Counted from the first letter of the stretch, positions 52,876 to 61,894 are shown. The stretch is DNA of 64,000 bases from Desulfurococcales archaeon (GCA_015520735.1 WAPN01000002.1:1-64000), one strand, 5' to 3'. Numbers and translations are program-made. Notes: a model not told the origin generated them from the sequence alone.

Positions 52876-54153
52876 TTGACGAGCATCAGTGCTGGATATG
52901 CGGAGAAAACAATAACGCCCAGGGATAACAACCACTATCTAGCGGGCTATATAGTACGAGACAAGCCGATGAAGGGCGTCCATGACGACATCTATGTCCG
53001 AACACTTATCCTGGACGGGGGCTGGCCCCCTCTGGTCGTAATGGAACTCGACCTGCTCTGCATAGACAAGAACATATACATGGACACCAGGAGGAGGGCC
53101 GAGAAGATCCTAGGCAAAAACCACTTGGTACTAGCTGCTTCACACACTCACTCAGCGCCATCAACAATTTACCGTGATCCTCTTCACAGGATAGGGATGG
53201 GGGAATTCCGTAGAGACTACTACGACTACGTCATGGAGAGAATCGGGGAAGCCCTAGAGGAAGCAGTCTCGACGGCCGAGCCCGTCCATGCATGGTTTAC
53301 CTCTACAGTGATAAGAGGAGTCGCCACCGACAGGAACACGCCGAGGAAAAAGATCGACCAGAAAGCCGTGATTCTAGGCCTAGACATGAGGAGTAAAAAA
53401 GTACTAGTCATAAACTACCCGGTTCATCCTACCGTCCTAGGCCCAGACAACCTCTACGTAACAAGGGACTTAGTAGGCGCTCTACAGGACAGGGTAGAGG
53501 AACTCACGGGCTATAAGACAATATATCTCAACGGAGCAGCAGCCAATATCTCGACGAGATTCACGAGAAGGAGCCAGAGCTTCGAAGAAGCAGAGAGACT
53601 GGGCCGGCTCGCGGCGGAACAGATCATTGACGCCATGGTCCTAGGTAGAAAGAAAGAGCTCGTCTTCGATGATATGAGAGTATGTATTGACAGGGTCGAC
53701 CTGGAGGCTAGAAACCATGACGAACTACTAAGACTAGCAGTGCTCATAGAAACCTCGATAAAGCTCAAACTAAAGGAAACAAGGGAGCCCGGGAAACGCA
53801 GGGCCCTAGGAGCCCAACTGGAAGCAATTAGGGCTATCAAGGGGTTCTCACACATGCTGAAAAACATCGGAGACATAGGGATAATCCTCACAGCTATAAG
53901 TATTGATAATGTGCTGGGAATGGTGACTTGGCCCGGCGAAATAGATAGCATGGCGTCCCTACTGCTACGCGGCACGACCGGGTACGATGAGGTGATGCTT
54001 ATAGGATACACGAACGAGTATACGGGGTACCTCGTACCCGAAGATAAGGGTGAGATAACCTATGAGTCTCTAATGCAATTGTTCAGGCCCGATGCATTTG
54101 AAAAAGTAGTGGAGAAAATGAGAAACATACTGGGAATAGAGTGTAGAGAATAA
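52876..54153 (+). CDS. Neutral/alkaline ceramidase-like hydrolase
   Basis: 425 residues. The N-terminus (SISAGYAEKTITPRDNNHYLAGYI) and the metal-binding HTH in VLAASHTHSAPST (about 95-107) match the neutral ceramidase family. LNGAAANISTRF (about 219-230) stands where the family has the catalytic serine motif NxGDxSPN. It lacks the signal peptide and the C-terminal Ig-like domain of secreted ceramidases. Archaeal lipids contain no ceramide, so the substrate must be another amide. TTG start has GAGGAG 5 bases upstream. Confidence 0.75.
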   Translation: MTSISAGYAEKTITPRDNNHYLAGYIVRDKPMKGVHDDIYVRTLILDGGWPPLVVMELDLLCIDKNIYMDTRRRAEKILGKNHLVLAASHTHSAPSTIYRDPLHRIGMGEFRRDYYDYVMERIGEALEEAVSTAEPVHAWFTSTVIRGVATDRNTPRKKIDQKAVILGLDMRSKKVLVINYPVHPTVLGPDNLYVTRDLVGALQDRVEELTGYKTIYLNGAAANISTRFTRRSQSFEEAERLGRLAAEQIIDAMVLGRKKELVFDDMRVCIDRVDLEARNHDELLRLAVLIETSIKLKLKETREPGKRRALGAQLEAIRAIKGFSHMLKNIGDIGIILTAISIDNVLGMVTWPGEIDSMASLLLRGTTGYDEVMLIGYTNEYTGYLVPEDKGEITYESLMQLFRPDAFEKVVEKMRNILGIECRE

Positions 54154-54167
54154 GGCAATACAATATA

Positions 54168-55109
54168 TCACCTTGATCTTCTAACCAGATATTTTCTACC
54201 CATGTATTCGATGATAGTCGCTAATCCCTTTGAGACCAGTTTATCGACAACATCCATACCTGCACCACGCTTCTCAAGGATCTCGACTACCTGGTCAAGC
54301 CTAAGGGGATGCACCGATATAATTGATAAAACCTCTCTCTCAGCGCTACCTAGAGCAGTAAAAGAGCCCTCCTCCGGATCCGTTAAGTAATAAACCTTAT
54401 CACCGATCCTCTCCCTGAACCTTTCATAAACACTTAGCACAGTCTTGGTACTAGGAGGCTCAACATACTGCTCGGCGGGCGGCCTTACCGGTACCATGAT
54501 GTATACCCTGCTTGGCCTGAGGGAAGCTATTGTCTCCGCTAGGAGTTTAGCCTCTATCGCGTAGTCAATGTTATTAATTAGCATGGTCTCGGTCAATAGT
54601 TCTCCGCTAAAAGTTTCTGAGAATGCTTTCATCCCATTGATGATCTCTTTGATTGATAGGTGTAGATAGGGCCTGTTTATGATTCTCCATAATCGGGGGG
54701 TTACAGCGTCGAGTTTAACAGAGACAAGATCAAATACTCCCAGATCACTTCTTACATCATCCATCCATAAGAGACTACCATTACTTATGATCGCTACTCT
54801 GAGTCCGGCCTCCTTGATAGCGGAGGCTTCACGACCAACATTTATATCTAAGGATGGCTCTCCATTAGGAACGAAGGTGACATAATCTATTTTCTCGCCC
54901 TGCTTCTCGAGCTCATCCACCCTCCTGAGCACCTGGTCTATAAGCCATTCCGGGTCATAGAATCTCCTCCTACGGATCGTTAGATCCTCCGTTCTTCCCG
55001 CCTGACAGTAGACACAGTTGTAGGTGCAGGTCTTACCTGTAACGTTGTTTACTCCAAGGCTTCTGCCAAGCCTTCTCGAGGGAACAGGGCCGAAAACAGG
55101 GCTGCTCAT
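54168..55109 (-). CDS. Radical SAM protein (COG0731-like)
   Basis: 313 residues. The radical-SAM motif is CTYNCVYCQAG (about 28-38) after a FGPVPSRRLGRSLGVN start. A glycine-rich segment NGEPSLDINVGREASAIKEAGLRVAIISNGSLL follows, as does a C-terminal region with a helical wing (about 250-313). The fold belongs to the COG0731 group related to wyosine synthesis, but lacks a clear TYW1 flavodoxin domain. Its substrate is unknown. It overlaps the DUF89 gene by 4 bases (ATGA), so the two are a co-translated pair. Confidence 0.8.
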   Translation of the reverse strand: MSSPVFGPVPSRRLGRSLGVNNVTGKTCTYNCVYCQAGRTEDLTIRRRRFYDPEWLIDQVLRRVDELEKQGEKIDYVTFVPNGEPSLDINVGREASAIKEAGLRVAIISNGSLLWMDDVRSDLGVFDLVSVKLDAVTPRLWRIINRPYLHLSIKEIINGMKAFSETFSGELLTETMLINNIDYAIEAKLLAETIASLRPSRVYIMVPVRPPAEQYVEPPSTKTVLSVYERFRERIGDKVYYLTDPEEGSFTALGSAEREVLSIISVHPLRLDQVVEILEKRGAGMDVVDKLVSKGLATIIEYMGRKYLVRRSR

Positions 55110-56002
55110 AATGTACCGCCACTCGACATCCTGACAACTATCGTGCCCTTAGCTCCACCCGCTGCTACTGCTACTGGTCTGCACTTGGGTACGAGGATGT
55201 AGGATATAGTCTTAATCGGGATCTTGTTTTTGACACTAGATATGTACTCGAAGTGAGCCATCCCCTTAGCTATGATGAGGTCTGACCGTTTAAGCCTGTC
55301 CATGAACTCCTCGCTGATCTCGTCGATGAATATTGATGAGGAATTAGAGCCTGTAGAAATGAGCTCGTCGGCTGCACGGTTTATTCCAGCGTATATAGCA
55401 TCATCGATAGTCAGGTCATTCTGGAATCCCGGCTCCTCCTTAGCAACGGCTATGACCTTGTTCCCATACCTCCTTAGAAGATCCATGAATATGGTGTCGA
55501 GAACGGCTTCGCTAGCATTATCCAGTAAGTACATTATGGTTAGGCCGCCGTTCTTAACTAGGCTGTAGAGCTTTTTGGTGTGATCCATGCTTATCCTCGT
55601 CTGCAAGATATCTTCTATACTCAGATGCTCCGGTGCCTCGTGCTCCATTACGCCTGTGTCGAAGAGATTTCCGAGAGCCGCTATCTTCACTGCCATTCTG
55701 AACTCATCGTATCCCTCCAGACCTTCTAGCAACCCCTCATATACGGGCAGCGATTCCATCGCATGGTTGATCATTTCAAGCTTTAGTTTCTTATAATACT
55801 TCACAACCTCAGGCACTCTCTCGATCAACCAGTTATATAGCATTGAAGAAACAATTGTCCCCTCATCAATCCCTTTACGCAGTATCTCGGCGAAATACTC
55901 CATCAGCTCTAAGGCTATTCTCCTATCCCTTCTGCCCGCACCGATCATCTCCTTGATCCTTACGCCAAGTATACATGGTATACACTCCGGATAAATCCTC
56001 AT
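55106..56002 (-). CDS. DUF89-family metal-dependent phosphatase-like protein
   Basis: 298 residues of the DUF89/ARMT1 type. The N-terminus has MRIYPECIPCILGVRIKEM, with a C-x2-C pair typical of archaeal members. A characteristic NLFDTGV and LLDNASEAVLDTIFM (about 140-175), and a C-terminal DLIIAKGMAHFEYISS (about 243-258) form the metal site. Such proteins are damage-control phosphatases or pantetheine-phosphate phosphatase relatives. It sits upstream of the radical SAM gene with a 4-base overlap. Confidence 0.85.
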   Translation of the reverse strand: MRIYPECIPCILGVRIKEMIGAGRRDRRIALELMEYFAEILRKGIDEGTIVSSMLYNWLIERVPEVVKYYKKLKLEMINHAMESLPVYEGLLEGLEGYDEFRMAVKIAALGNLFDTGVMEHEAPEHLSIEDILQTRISMDHTKKLYSLVKNGGLTIMYLLDNASEAVLDTIFMDLLRRYGNKVIAVAKEEPGFQNDLTIDDAIYAGINRAADELISTGSNSSSIFIDEISEEFMDRLKRSDLIIAKGMAHFEYISSVKNKIPIKTISYILVPKCRPVAVAAGGAKGTIVVRMSSGGTL

Positions 56003-56148
56003 ATCAGATATCCTCGAACATACGTCCTTCAGTTTTATCTATCATGTCGTCCAGTACCTAATTAAAGAAGAGGTAGAAGAGCAAAGAAAACATAGATCCT
56101 ATAGTCTTACTCTATATACTCTATAGCCGAAATACTCCTGCATAATCT

Positions 56149-57486
56149 TCACGATCTAGCGTAGCGTTTATCAATATATTTACCCAGACCCTTATTGGCC
56201 ACAAGATTTCTCTCTTTGATCACGACTTCACCATTGACAAGCAGGTGTAGCGGATATCCATAAAGCTCCATTTTCTCCCATGGTGTCCAGTCGACCTTAT
56301 GGTGGTGCTCTGAGGCAGATATCTTCCTGGCAACACGTGTCTCGAGCACGACTAGGTCAGCATCCGCGCCCACGGCGAGTGCTCCTTTGCGGGGATATAT
56401 TCCCATGATCTGGGCCGGGTTCGCGCTGAAAACCTCTACGAACCTCCCAAAACTGATCCTACCCTTGAGGACACCGTAGGTAAAGAGATAGGGGCCCATG
56501 ATCTCTAGTGTCGGGATGCCTCCCCATGCACGCCATACATTCTTCTCCTTATCAATCCTGGGGGCGGGCGCGTTATCACTCACATAAGCATCTATCGTAC
56601 CATCAGCTAGTGCATGCCATAGAGCTTCTCTATCCTCCGCGGTCTTGAGTGTTGGTGCTAGCTTCAGGTATGGACCGTACTTTGCGGAATCGTCGCGGGT
56701 GAAGTGTAGATGGTGGGGGCAGACCTCTACTGTTAATTTGACTCCACGGCTCCTGAGATACCTGACTGCATCCACTCCCTCCTTGCTACTTATATGGCAT
56801 ATGTGTAGAGGACCCTTAGTCTCCCTAGCATAGTATCCGAGCCTCATGATCGCTGCGGCTTCAGCGTTATCACTCCTGCTCATATGATATGCGACAATAT
56901 CGTCTAGATCCTTGTGTTTCGACTCACCATAATCTATCAGCGCGTCATCCTCGCTGTGTGCGAGAACCACTCCATCAACATCTCTCACCAGCTCCAGTAT
57001 TCTTACGAGAGCCTTATCACTGGCCATGAATGGCCTGCAGGTGAATACCTTGAAGCCTTTAACGCCTTTCTCGGCGAGCTCGGGTATCATGCTATAGTTG
57101 TTCTCGGTCATGAAGCCCGCATGTATCCCGAAGTTGATGTAGGCATTCTTCTTCCCCGCCTCTATCTTCTCCTTGAGTATCTTCGGGTTATCCACATTGA
57201 CACGTAACGGCATATCGTAGACCGTGGTGACCGAGCCGAAGGCCGCCGCGAGTGTCCCGGACTCCCAGTCCTCATTAATAGTGTACTCTGGGTCATAGAC
57301 GTGTGCATGGATATCTATTCCTCCAGGAATGACGGGCTGGCCATAAGCATCCAATATAATGTCAACGTTCTTGAATTGTTTCTTAGAAATACCCGCGATA
57401 ATGCCGTCCTCGACAAGAATATTAGCCTCGGTAAAGCCGTCGCCGATCCATATTTTGGCATTCCTTATCATTATAGAGCCTACCAA
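56149..57486 (-). CDS. Cyclic amidohydrolase (allantoinase/dihydroorotase-like)
   Basis: 445 residues. The metal-dependent amidohydrolase core shows GIDIHAHVYDP (about 55-65) and a likely carbamylated Lys in GVKGFKVFTC (about 142-151). Later ligands are a His in VLAHSED, a His in ICHISSKEG and the Asp in YVSDNAPAPR where most relatives have TDHAP, so the latter is altered by one residue. It hydrolyses cyclic amides such as hydantoin, dihydroorotate or allantoin; the substrate is open. TTG 57486 has GAGGTG 7 bases upstream; ATG 57471 is the other possible start. No pyrimidine genes adjoin. Confidence 0.85.
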   Translation of the reverse strand: MVGSIMIRNAKIWIGDGFTEANILVEDGIIAGISKKQFKNVDIILDAYGQPVIPGGIDIHAHVYDPEYTINEDWESGTLAAAFGSVTTVYDMPLRVNVDNPKILKEKIEAGKKNAYINFGIHAGFMTENNYSMIPELAEKGVKGFKVFTCRPFMASDKALVRILELVRDVDGVVLAHSEDDALIDYGESKHKDLDDIVAYHMSRSDNAEAAAIMRLGYYARETKGPLHICHISSKEGVDAVRYLRSRGVKLTVEVCPHHLHFTRDDSAKYGPYLKLAPTLKTAEDREALWHALADGTIDAYVSDNAPAPRIDKEKNVWRAWGGIPTLEIMGPYLFTYGVLKGRISFGRFVEVFSANPAQIMGIYPRKGALAVGADADLVVLETRVARKISASEHHHKVDWTPWEKMELYGYPLHLLVNGEVVIKERNLVANKGLGKYIDKRYARS

Positions 57487-57567
57487 ATAAGCACACCTCA
57501 GGAATATATTATTGTTAGAACCATTTTAAGAAAGAGCACTAATCCTTAGCCAAACTAGTTAATAGGA

Positions 57568-58521
57568 TTACCACGGCTTTTTAAAACGCTCTTCAAGCCA
57601 GGGACTGCCACGCTCATGGTAGCCAAGGCTCTCCCAGAAACCATCCAAGTACCTATCAAGGAGAAGTATCCTTGAGACCCATTTCACACTCTTCCAGCCA
57701 TAAAGGGCCGGGACAACCAGCCTTACCGGGCCACCATGCTCGGGAGCTATTGGCTCTCCCTTCATATGGGTTGCAAGAAGAGCCTGTTCATCAAGCAGGT
57801 ACGGGAGCGATATTATGGCTGAATACCCATCGAGACCATATACAAGACCATATCTCGCATCCGGCCTGACCCTTGCATCATCCAAGACATGTTTCAGAGG
57901 CACTCCTCTCCACTCAATGTTCTTCACAGTCCAGCCGGTCACACAATGGAGGTCCGCCTTTATTGTCTTCTGCGGGTATCGTTCGAGGTCTTCGGGGCCT
58001 AGCTGTAACGGCTTCTCTACAAGGCCCGCTATGATTATGCCCGTGTCACTACAGTCTAGGCATGGCTGCCCCAGTATTCGGTATATGATCGGGGAAGATA
58101 CAATGTACTGGCCCGGAGGCAGCTCCTCCTTGGGCCCAACATAATCTGTGGGCTCGGTTCTCGGCCTATATGATTCGGGCTCAGCATTAATCTTATTGGC
58201 TAGGGCCTCGGGTATGGTTACCACTGCTATCTCTCCATGCTTCTCTCTGGAAACTATTCTAAGGGACAAGTACTGCTTGTCAGCGCTCATCCTATACCTG
58301 TAGATCATGTGGGTTGTCCCTATAGGCTCGTTCTCAATGAATATGGGCGGGGATACCTTTAGGAATTGTTTGTTCCACTCCCATATCTTCAACGCGACGC
58401 GGTGGGCGTCCCTGATTGTCTCTATATCGTCGTCTAGCCTGCAGAGAACAGTGTAGGCTATGTTTTTGGGCTGGAGAGCAGGAGAGCTATAGATCCTGCA
58501 GTTCAACAGGGATGGCCTCAC
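57568..58521 (-). CDS. Molybdopterin-dependent oxidoreductase (sulfite-oxidase fold) with extra N-terminal domain
   Basis: 317 residues. The C-terminal two thirds (about 150-317) match the oxidoreductase molybdopterin-binding domain: the LHCVTGW Cys that ligates Mo (about 195), the WRGVPLKHVL segment and HGGPVRLVVPALYGWKSVKWV. The first 130 residues form a separate domain that I do not recognise, with a CLDC pair near 155-160. There is no Tat or Sec signal, so it is cytoplasmic, unlike MsrP/YedY. It follows the SufBD-like gene with a 4-base overlap; the GTG start is in the overlap. Confidence 0.82.
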   Translation of the reverse strand: MRPSLLNCRIYSSPALQPKNIAYTVLCRLDDDIETIRDAHRVALKIWEWNKQFLKVSPPIFIENEPIGTTHMIYRYRMSADKQYLSLRIVSREKHGEIAVVTIPEALANKINAEPESYRPRTEPTDYVGPKEELPPGQYIVSSPIIYRILGQPCLDCSDTGIIIAGLVEKPLQLGPEDLERYPQKTIKADLHCVTGWTVKNIEWRGVPLKHVLDDARVRPDARYGLVYGLDGYSAIISLPYLLDEQALLATHMKGEPIAPEHGGPVRLVVPALYGWKSVKWVSRILLLDRYLDGFWESLGYHERGSPWLEERFKKPW

Positions 58522-59582
58522 ATAACTATTTTTCCAGCCATCATATTGATGATTCTATCCATGTAGCTTTTAACCTGCGGCGGTAATCCCTCCATTGCGC
58601 CCCTCAGGAATCCTCCCACTATGAGCCTTACTGCCTCTTCCTCTGTCAAGCCTCGTGTCATCAAGTAAAACAATTGTTCACCTCCTATTCTCCCTATGCT
58701 GGCCTCGTGGGTTAGTGTTGCGTTTTCGACGCTCGTCTCGAGGACTGGGAGCGTCCTCATCACTCCTTCGCCCAGTACTAGTCCCATACACTCCATGTGG
58801 CCTTTGACATTGTTGGCTTGAGCATTCATTTTAAGCTCGTTTACCATGAAACCACCACTCTCCACGACTCCTCTTGTCACGATTAGGCCGCTGCTGTTCC
58901 TTCCCCTGAGATTGATCACAGCTGTTGACGCTACTCTTGTGTCGCGGGGAGCTGTTGATGCCTTGTGCACTTCTATCCGTGTAGCCTCTTCTGCTTCGAC
59001 TTCCTCGTAGCTACCTATCGACCTGACAGGTGTTGTTTTGACATAGTAGCTCCTGTAGAAGCTGTTCTTGCCTACTCGGGCATAGGTGGCGCTGGAAACA
59101 TCTATTCCTGGTCTCCAATTATGGATCATTATGCTCGTGAACCTGGCGTTGTCGCCGATTTCTATGAGGCTCATAGCCTTATGTGCCCCTGTCGGGACCA
59201 AGGCCGCACATCCCTTTGCAAGCGTTATCTCGGCCCCATCCTCGATCTTTATCACATTTATTATCCGCTGGTAGAATCCCTTCTCGCCAAGCAGAAAGCA
59301 GGCATAGATGGGCGTCTCTATTCTTGTTCCCCGGGGAACGTAAACGAATACTCCTGGGGTCTTGGCCGGGTCGAAAACCTTCCTATCTCCCTGCCGTGAT
59401 ATTATCTCATCTATAATGTCCCTGTACTTGTCGACCGCTCGTCTTATATCCATCAAGACGACGCCGAACTTCGAGAGGTAGGAGGCATACATCCCTGCTA
59501 GGAGCTTCTCGTTCAGTATGCTGGCAACATGCCCCTCCATAACAGGTAATCCTGCCTTAGCAATAATCGATTGATCATCCAA
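58518..59582 (-). CDS. SufB/SufD-family protein
   Basis: 354 residues. The family C-terminus is clear: GHMECMGLVLGEGVMRTLPVLETSVENATLTHEASIGRIGGEQLFYLMTRGLTEEEAVRLIVGGFLRG (about 262-328). SufB and SufD form a scaffold with SufC for Fe-S cluster assembly. There is no SufC gene next to it here. It may be the archaeal SufBD-like variant linked to the molybdenum enzyme downstream, with which it overlaps by 4 bases. TTG start. Confidence 0.85.
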   Translation of the reverse strand: MDDQSIIAKAGLPVMEGHVASILNEKLLAGMYASYLSKFGVVLMDIRRAVDKYRDIIDEIISRQGDRKVFDPAKTPGVFVYVPRGTRIETPIYACFLLGEKGFYQRIINVIKIEDGAEITLAKGCAALVPTGAHKAMSLIEIGDNARFTSIMIHNWRPGIDVSSATYARVGKNSFYRSYYVKTTPVRSIGSYEEVEAEEATRIEVHKASTAPRDTRVASTAVINLRGRNSSGLIVTRGVVESGGFMVNELKMNAQANNVKGHMECMGLVLGEGVMRTLPVLETSVENATLTHEASIGRIGGEQLFYLMTRGLTEEEAVRLIVGGFLRGAMEGLPPQVKSYMDRIINMMAGKIVM

Positions 59583-59691
59583 TGTTCCTGCACCGCGGCA
59601 GACAAGTTATTACGGGCTATCGTTATTCTCTAGACATGCTCCCCTTATAATGGTAATCATGAAGAAACATGTATCCATGGGATTGATAAGT

Positions 59692-60636
59692 ATGCCTAGA
59701 GGTAAGTGCAGAGTATGTGGCCGAGAAGCAGAGTACTGGGTGCCATGGGCTAACGCTTGGTTTTGCCACGACCACTTCATAGAGTACTATGATAAGCGTG
59801 TCCGGAGGGTCTGGGAGAAGTATTTTCCACGTGGCCACCGCAAAGTGCTGGTAGCTGTTAGCGGGGGGAAAGATAGTGTGGCGCTTCTATATAGTATTTC
59901 AAAGCTACTAGGTGATAGCGGACTATATTACCATGCTCTCTTCATAGACTTGGGCATTCCTGGCTATAGCCGAGAATCATTGAGGATCGTCGAGAAGAAT
60001 GCTGGGCGCCTAGACATAGAGGTGGAAGTAGCTCGGCTCTCTGATTATGGTTTCACCATGGAGGATGTATACCGCCTGGTCAGGGCGAGGAGGATAAGGA
60101 GGCCTGTATGCAGCATTTGTGGCATGGTCAAGAGGTACTTAATGAACAGATACGCTTATGAGCACGGCTACGATCTTGTACTGACAGGCCATAACCTTGA
60201 CGATATGATTGGCTTCACTCTGTCAAGCATCGTCTCTGGCAGGATAGAAGACCTGGTCAAGCTCAAGCCCTACGTGGAGGGCTCAGGAAATCTCGTGGCT
60301 AGGGGGAAGCCTATCCTCTTCATGTATGGTGTTGAGAATAAATGGTATGTCGAGGCCGTCGATGCAGAGATCGTGGGGGGACAGTGTCCATTCAGAGCCG
60401 GTGAGTCATCGATTAATGTCGAGCTTAGAGACGCCGTTCTAGCCGCTGATAAGAAACACCCTGGCCTAGCCATATTGATGGCCCGAAACATCGTGGATAA
60501 GCTCATACCGAGGATAAGGGCTCCTGAGAAGAAGCTTAAGAGTTGTAGCGTGTGCGGGTACCCCTCAAGCACCGATCCATGCGGCTTCTGTAGGCTTAGA
60601 GAAAGAGTCTCTGCACTACTATCCTCCCAAGAATAG
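59692..60636 (+). CDS. ttuA: TtuA/Ncs6-like tRNA 2-thiouridine synthetase
   Basis: About 314 residues from ATG 59692. An N-terminal zinc ribbon (CRVCGREAEYW... CHDHF), the PP-loop SGGKDSVALLYS (about 56-67), the central CSICGMVKRYLMNRYA cluster-type cysteines and TGHNLDDMI, and a C-terminal ribbon CSVCGYPSSTDPCGFC are all in the order of TtuA. TtuA transfers sulfur to U54 of tRNA in thermophiles. ATG 59650 is also in frame and would add 14 residues. The 3' end overlaps the convergent AEC transporter gene by 18 bases. Confidence 0.88.
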   Translation: MPRGKCRVCGREAEYWVPWANAWFCHDHFIEYYDKRVRRVWEKYFPRGHRKVLVAVSGGKDSVALLYSISKLLGDSGLYYHALFIDLGIPGYSRESLRIVEKNAGRLDIEVEVARLSDYGFTMEDVYRLVRARRIRRPVCSICGMVKRYLMNRYAYEHGYDLVLTGHNLDDMIGFTLSSIVSGRIEDLVKLKPYVEGSGNLVARGKPILFMYGVENKWYVEAVDAEIVGGQCPFRAGESSINVELRDAVLAADKKHPGLAILMARNIVDKLIPRIRAPEKKLKSCSVCGYPSSTDPCGFCRLRERVSALLSSQE

Positions 60637-61512
60637 GATCCCGACTACTATCGCCATGCTCGCCATGGTCAGCACGAAGGTTGTGCTCGCGGTAAACTCG
60701 GGTTTCCAGCCATAGATTCTTGCGATCACCGTGTTGAATACCGCTGGTGGCATTATGCTTAGAACCATTATTTCTGCCTGGTAGAGGCTCGGCATGGGAA
60801 ACACGTGTAGGAGGGCATAGTGGATCAGGGGGGATGCGAGGAACCTCCAGAATGTTACTGTTAGGAACTGGGGCTTGTAGACAAAGATATACTTCATGGT
60901 CAACGGTATCGTGTAGCCGAGTATGAATATTGCTCCGTAGCTGAGCATGCTATGTGTTGGGGTGAGAATTGGTGCTAGGTAAGGATAGATCGATGGGACG
61001 CCGTAGTGGATCAGTATACCGCCAGCGAAACCATAGATTATAGGTAGCTTCAATATCTTTACAACGAGGTTTTCGCCTCTTCTCCCAATTAGTCCTGGGA
61101 CGAGTACGTTGAAGATGAACGTTATGAGAGAATAGGTTGCGGCCGCATCGATGTTTCCGTAGAGGAGCAGGAGCACGGGGAAGCCAAGGAACACGTTGTT
61201 CTGGAAGGTACTGATTATTATCGAGCCATAACGTACCTCCGGCTCTCCCTTCAGGGTCGGGATTTTGAAGAGTACTGCGAAGCTTACGAGTATGTATATG
61301 AGGCATGTCATGGCTATCGATAGATCAGCAACCACTATCCCTCTCCGAGCGAAAATATCAAAGTATACTGCTGGTAGGAGGATATAGTAAATGAACTTAT
61401 TGAACAAATGAACAGCTTGGTCGACAAGCTTGTACTTGCCAAGAACACTATGCACCAGCATGCCTAGGCCCATGAAGCCAAAGAGAAGTATCATCGTTAG
61501 CACTGGCTCCAA
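60619..61512 (-). CDS. AEC-family auxin-efflux-carrier-like transporter
   Basis: About 297 residues with ten membrane helices in two halves, of the form of the AEC/bile-acid-like transporters. The central segment FQNNVFLGFPVLLLLYGN (about 108-125) is the usual crossover signature. It probably carries an organic acid or other anion; the substrate is unknown. I favour TTG 61512 because GGTGAT lies 7 bases upstream; GTG 61524 is in the same frame. Confidence 0.8.
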   Translation of the reverse strand: MEPVLTMILLFGFMGLGMLVHSVLGKYKLVDQAVHLFNKFIYYILLPAVYFDIFARRGIVVADLSIAMTCLIYILVSFAVLFKIPTLKGEPEVRYGSIIISTFQNNVFLGFPVLLLLYGNIDAAATYSLITFIFNVLVPGLIGRRGENLVVKILKLPIIYGFAGGILIHYGVPSIYPYLAPILTPTHSMLSYGAIFILGYTIPLTMKYIFVYKPQFLTVTFWRFLASPLIHYALLHVFPMPSLYQAEIMVLSIMPPAVFNTVIARIYGWKPEFTASTTFVLTMASMAIVVGILFLGG

Positions 61513-61638
61513 GTGACATATCACCGTTTTCGTTATGACGATGTTTTACCACATAAATACATTACTTGAGAACATAGAATCTATTGAGACTAAACAAGGA
61601 ATTGTCGAGACACAAAAAACCTTATATAAATATATATG

Positions 61639-61656
61639 AGGAGAACACGAACTCCT
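61639..61656 (-). terminator. Possible hairpin terminator after the Lys/Gly-rich gene
   Basis: Five-base stems AGGAG and CTCCT (61639-61643 and 61652-61656) with an 8-base loop stand directly beside the stop codon of the small minus-strand gene. On the coding strand they are followed by AT-rich sequence and a run of six T (near 61611-61620). The stem is short, so this is weak. Confidence 0.3.
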
Positions 61657-61764
61657 TTATTGCTTCTGTTCTTCACCCTCACCTTTTGGCTTGGGTTTTC
61701 TACCCTTCTTACCCTTGCCTTTGGCCATGACTAGTCCCTCGCCACCCATTGTTTGGGCGGCCAT
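61657..61764 (-). CDS. Tiny Lys/Gly-rich protein
   Basis: 35 residues from ATG 61764, or 23 residues from ATG 61728, which has a clean GAGGGA ribosome-binding site 6 bases upstream. The core reads MAKGKGKKGRKPKPKGEGEE with basic then acidic end. The composition resembles a nucleic-acid-binding or ribosome-associated peptide. The start with GAGGGA and the following hairpin support expression. No family recognised. Confidence 0.5.
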   Translation of the reverse strand: MAAQTMGGEGLVMAKGKGKKGRKPKPKGEGEEQKQ

Positions 61765-61894
61765 CTATCTGTGTATGTTTGGTTGGATATTGTTTATCCT
61801 CGCACTCGGTGATGATAATTGACCGGTACTTGCCAATGATGATCACGTAGTAGTGGATGAGACAATATCATCAGTAGTGTTTTTAAACCTGGCC

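Larger units (their letters stand above)
61525..61894. other. Intergenic region with a small Lys/Gly-rich gene
   Basis: About 370 bases. Contains the tiny gene at 61657-61764 and a TATA-like TTTATATAAGG (coding strand, 61621-61632) that may serve the AEC transporter. Nothing is seen at 61765-61894 except scattered TGATGA motifs without a matching box D. Confidence 0.5.

Noticed and set aside
61636-61734. Plus-strand open frame of 32 residues with a hydrophobic core
   Set aside because: It is antisense to the Lys/Gly-rich gene, and its TATA-like stretch is too close to the ATG to serve it; the minus-strand frame has a proper ribosome-binding site.
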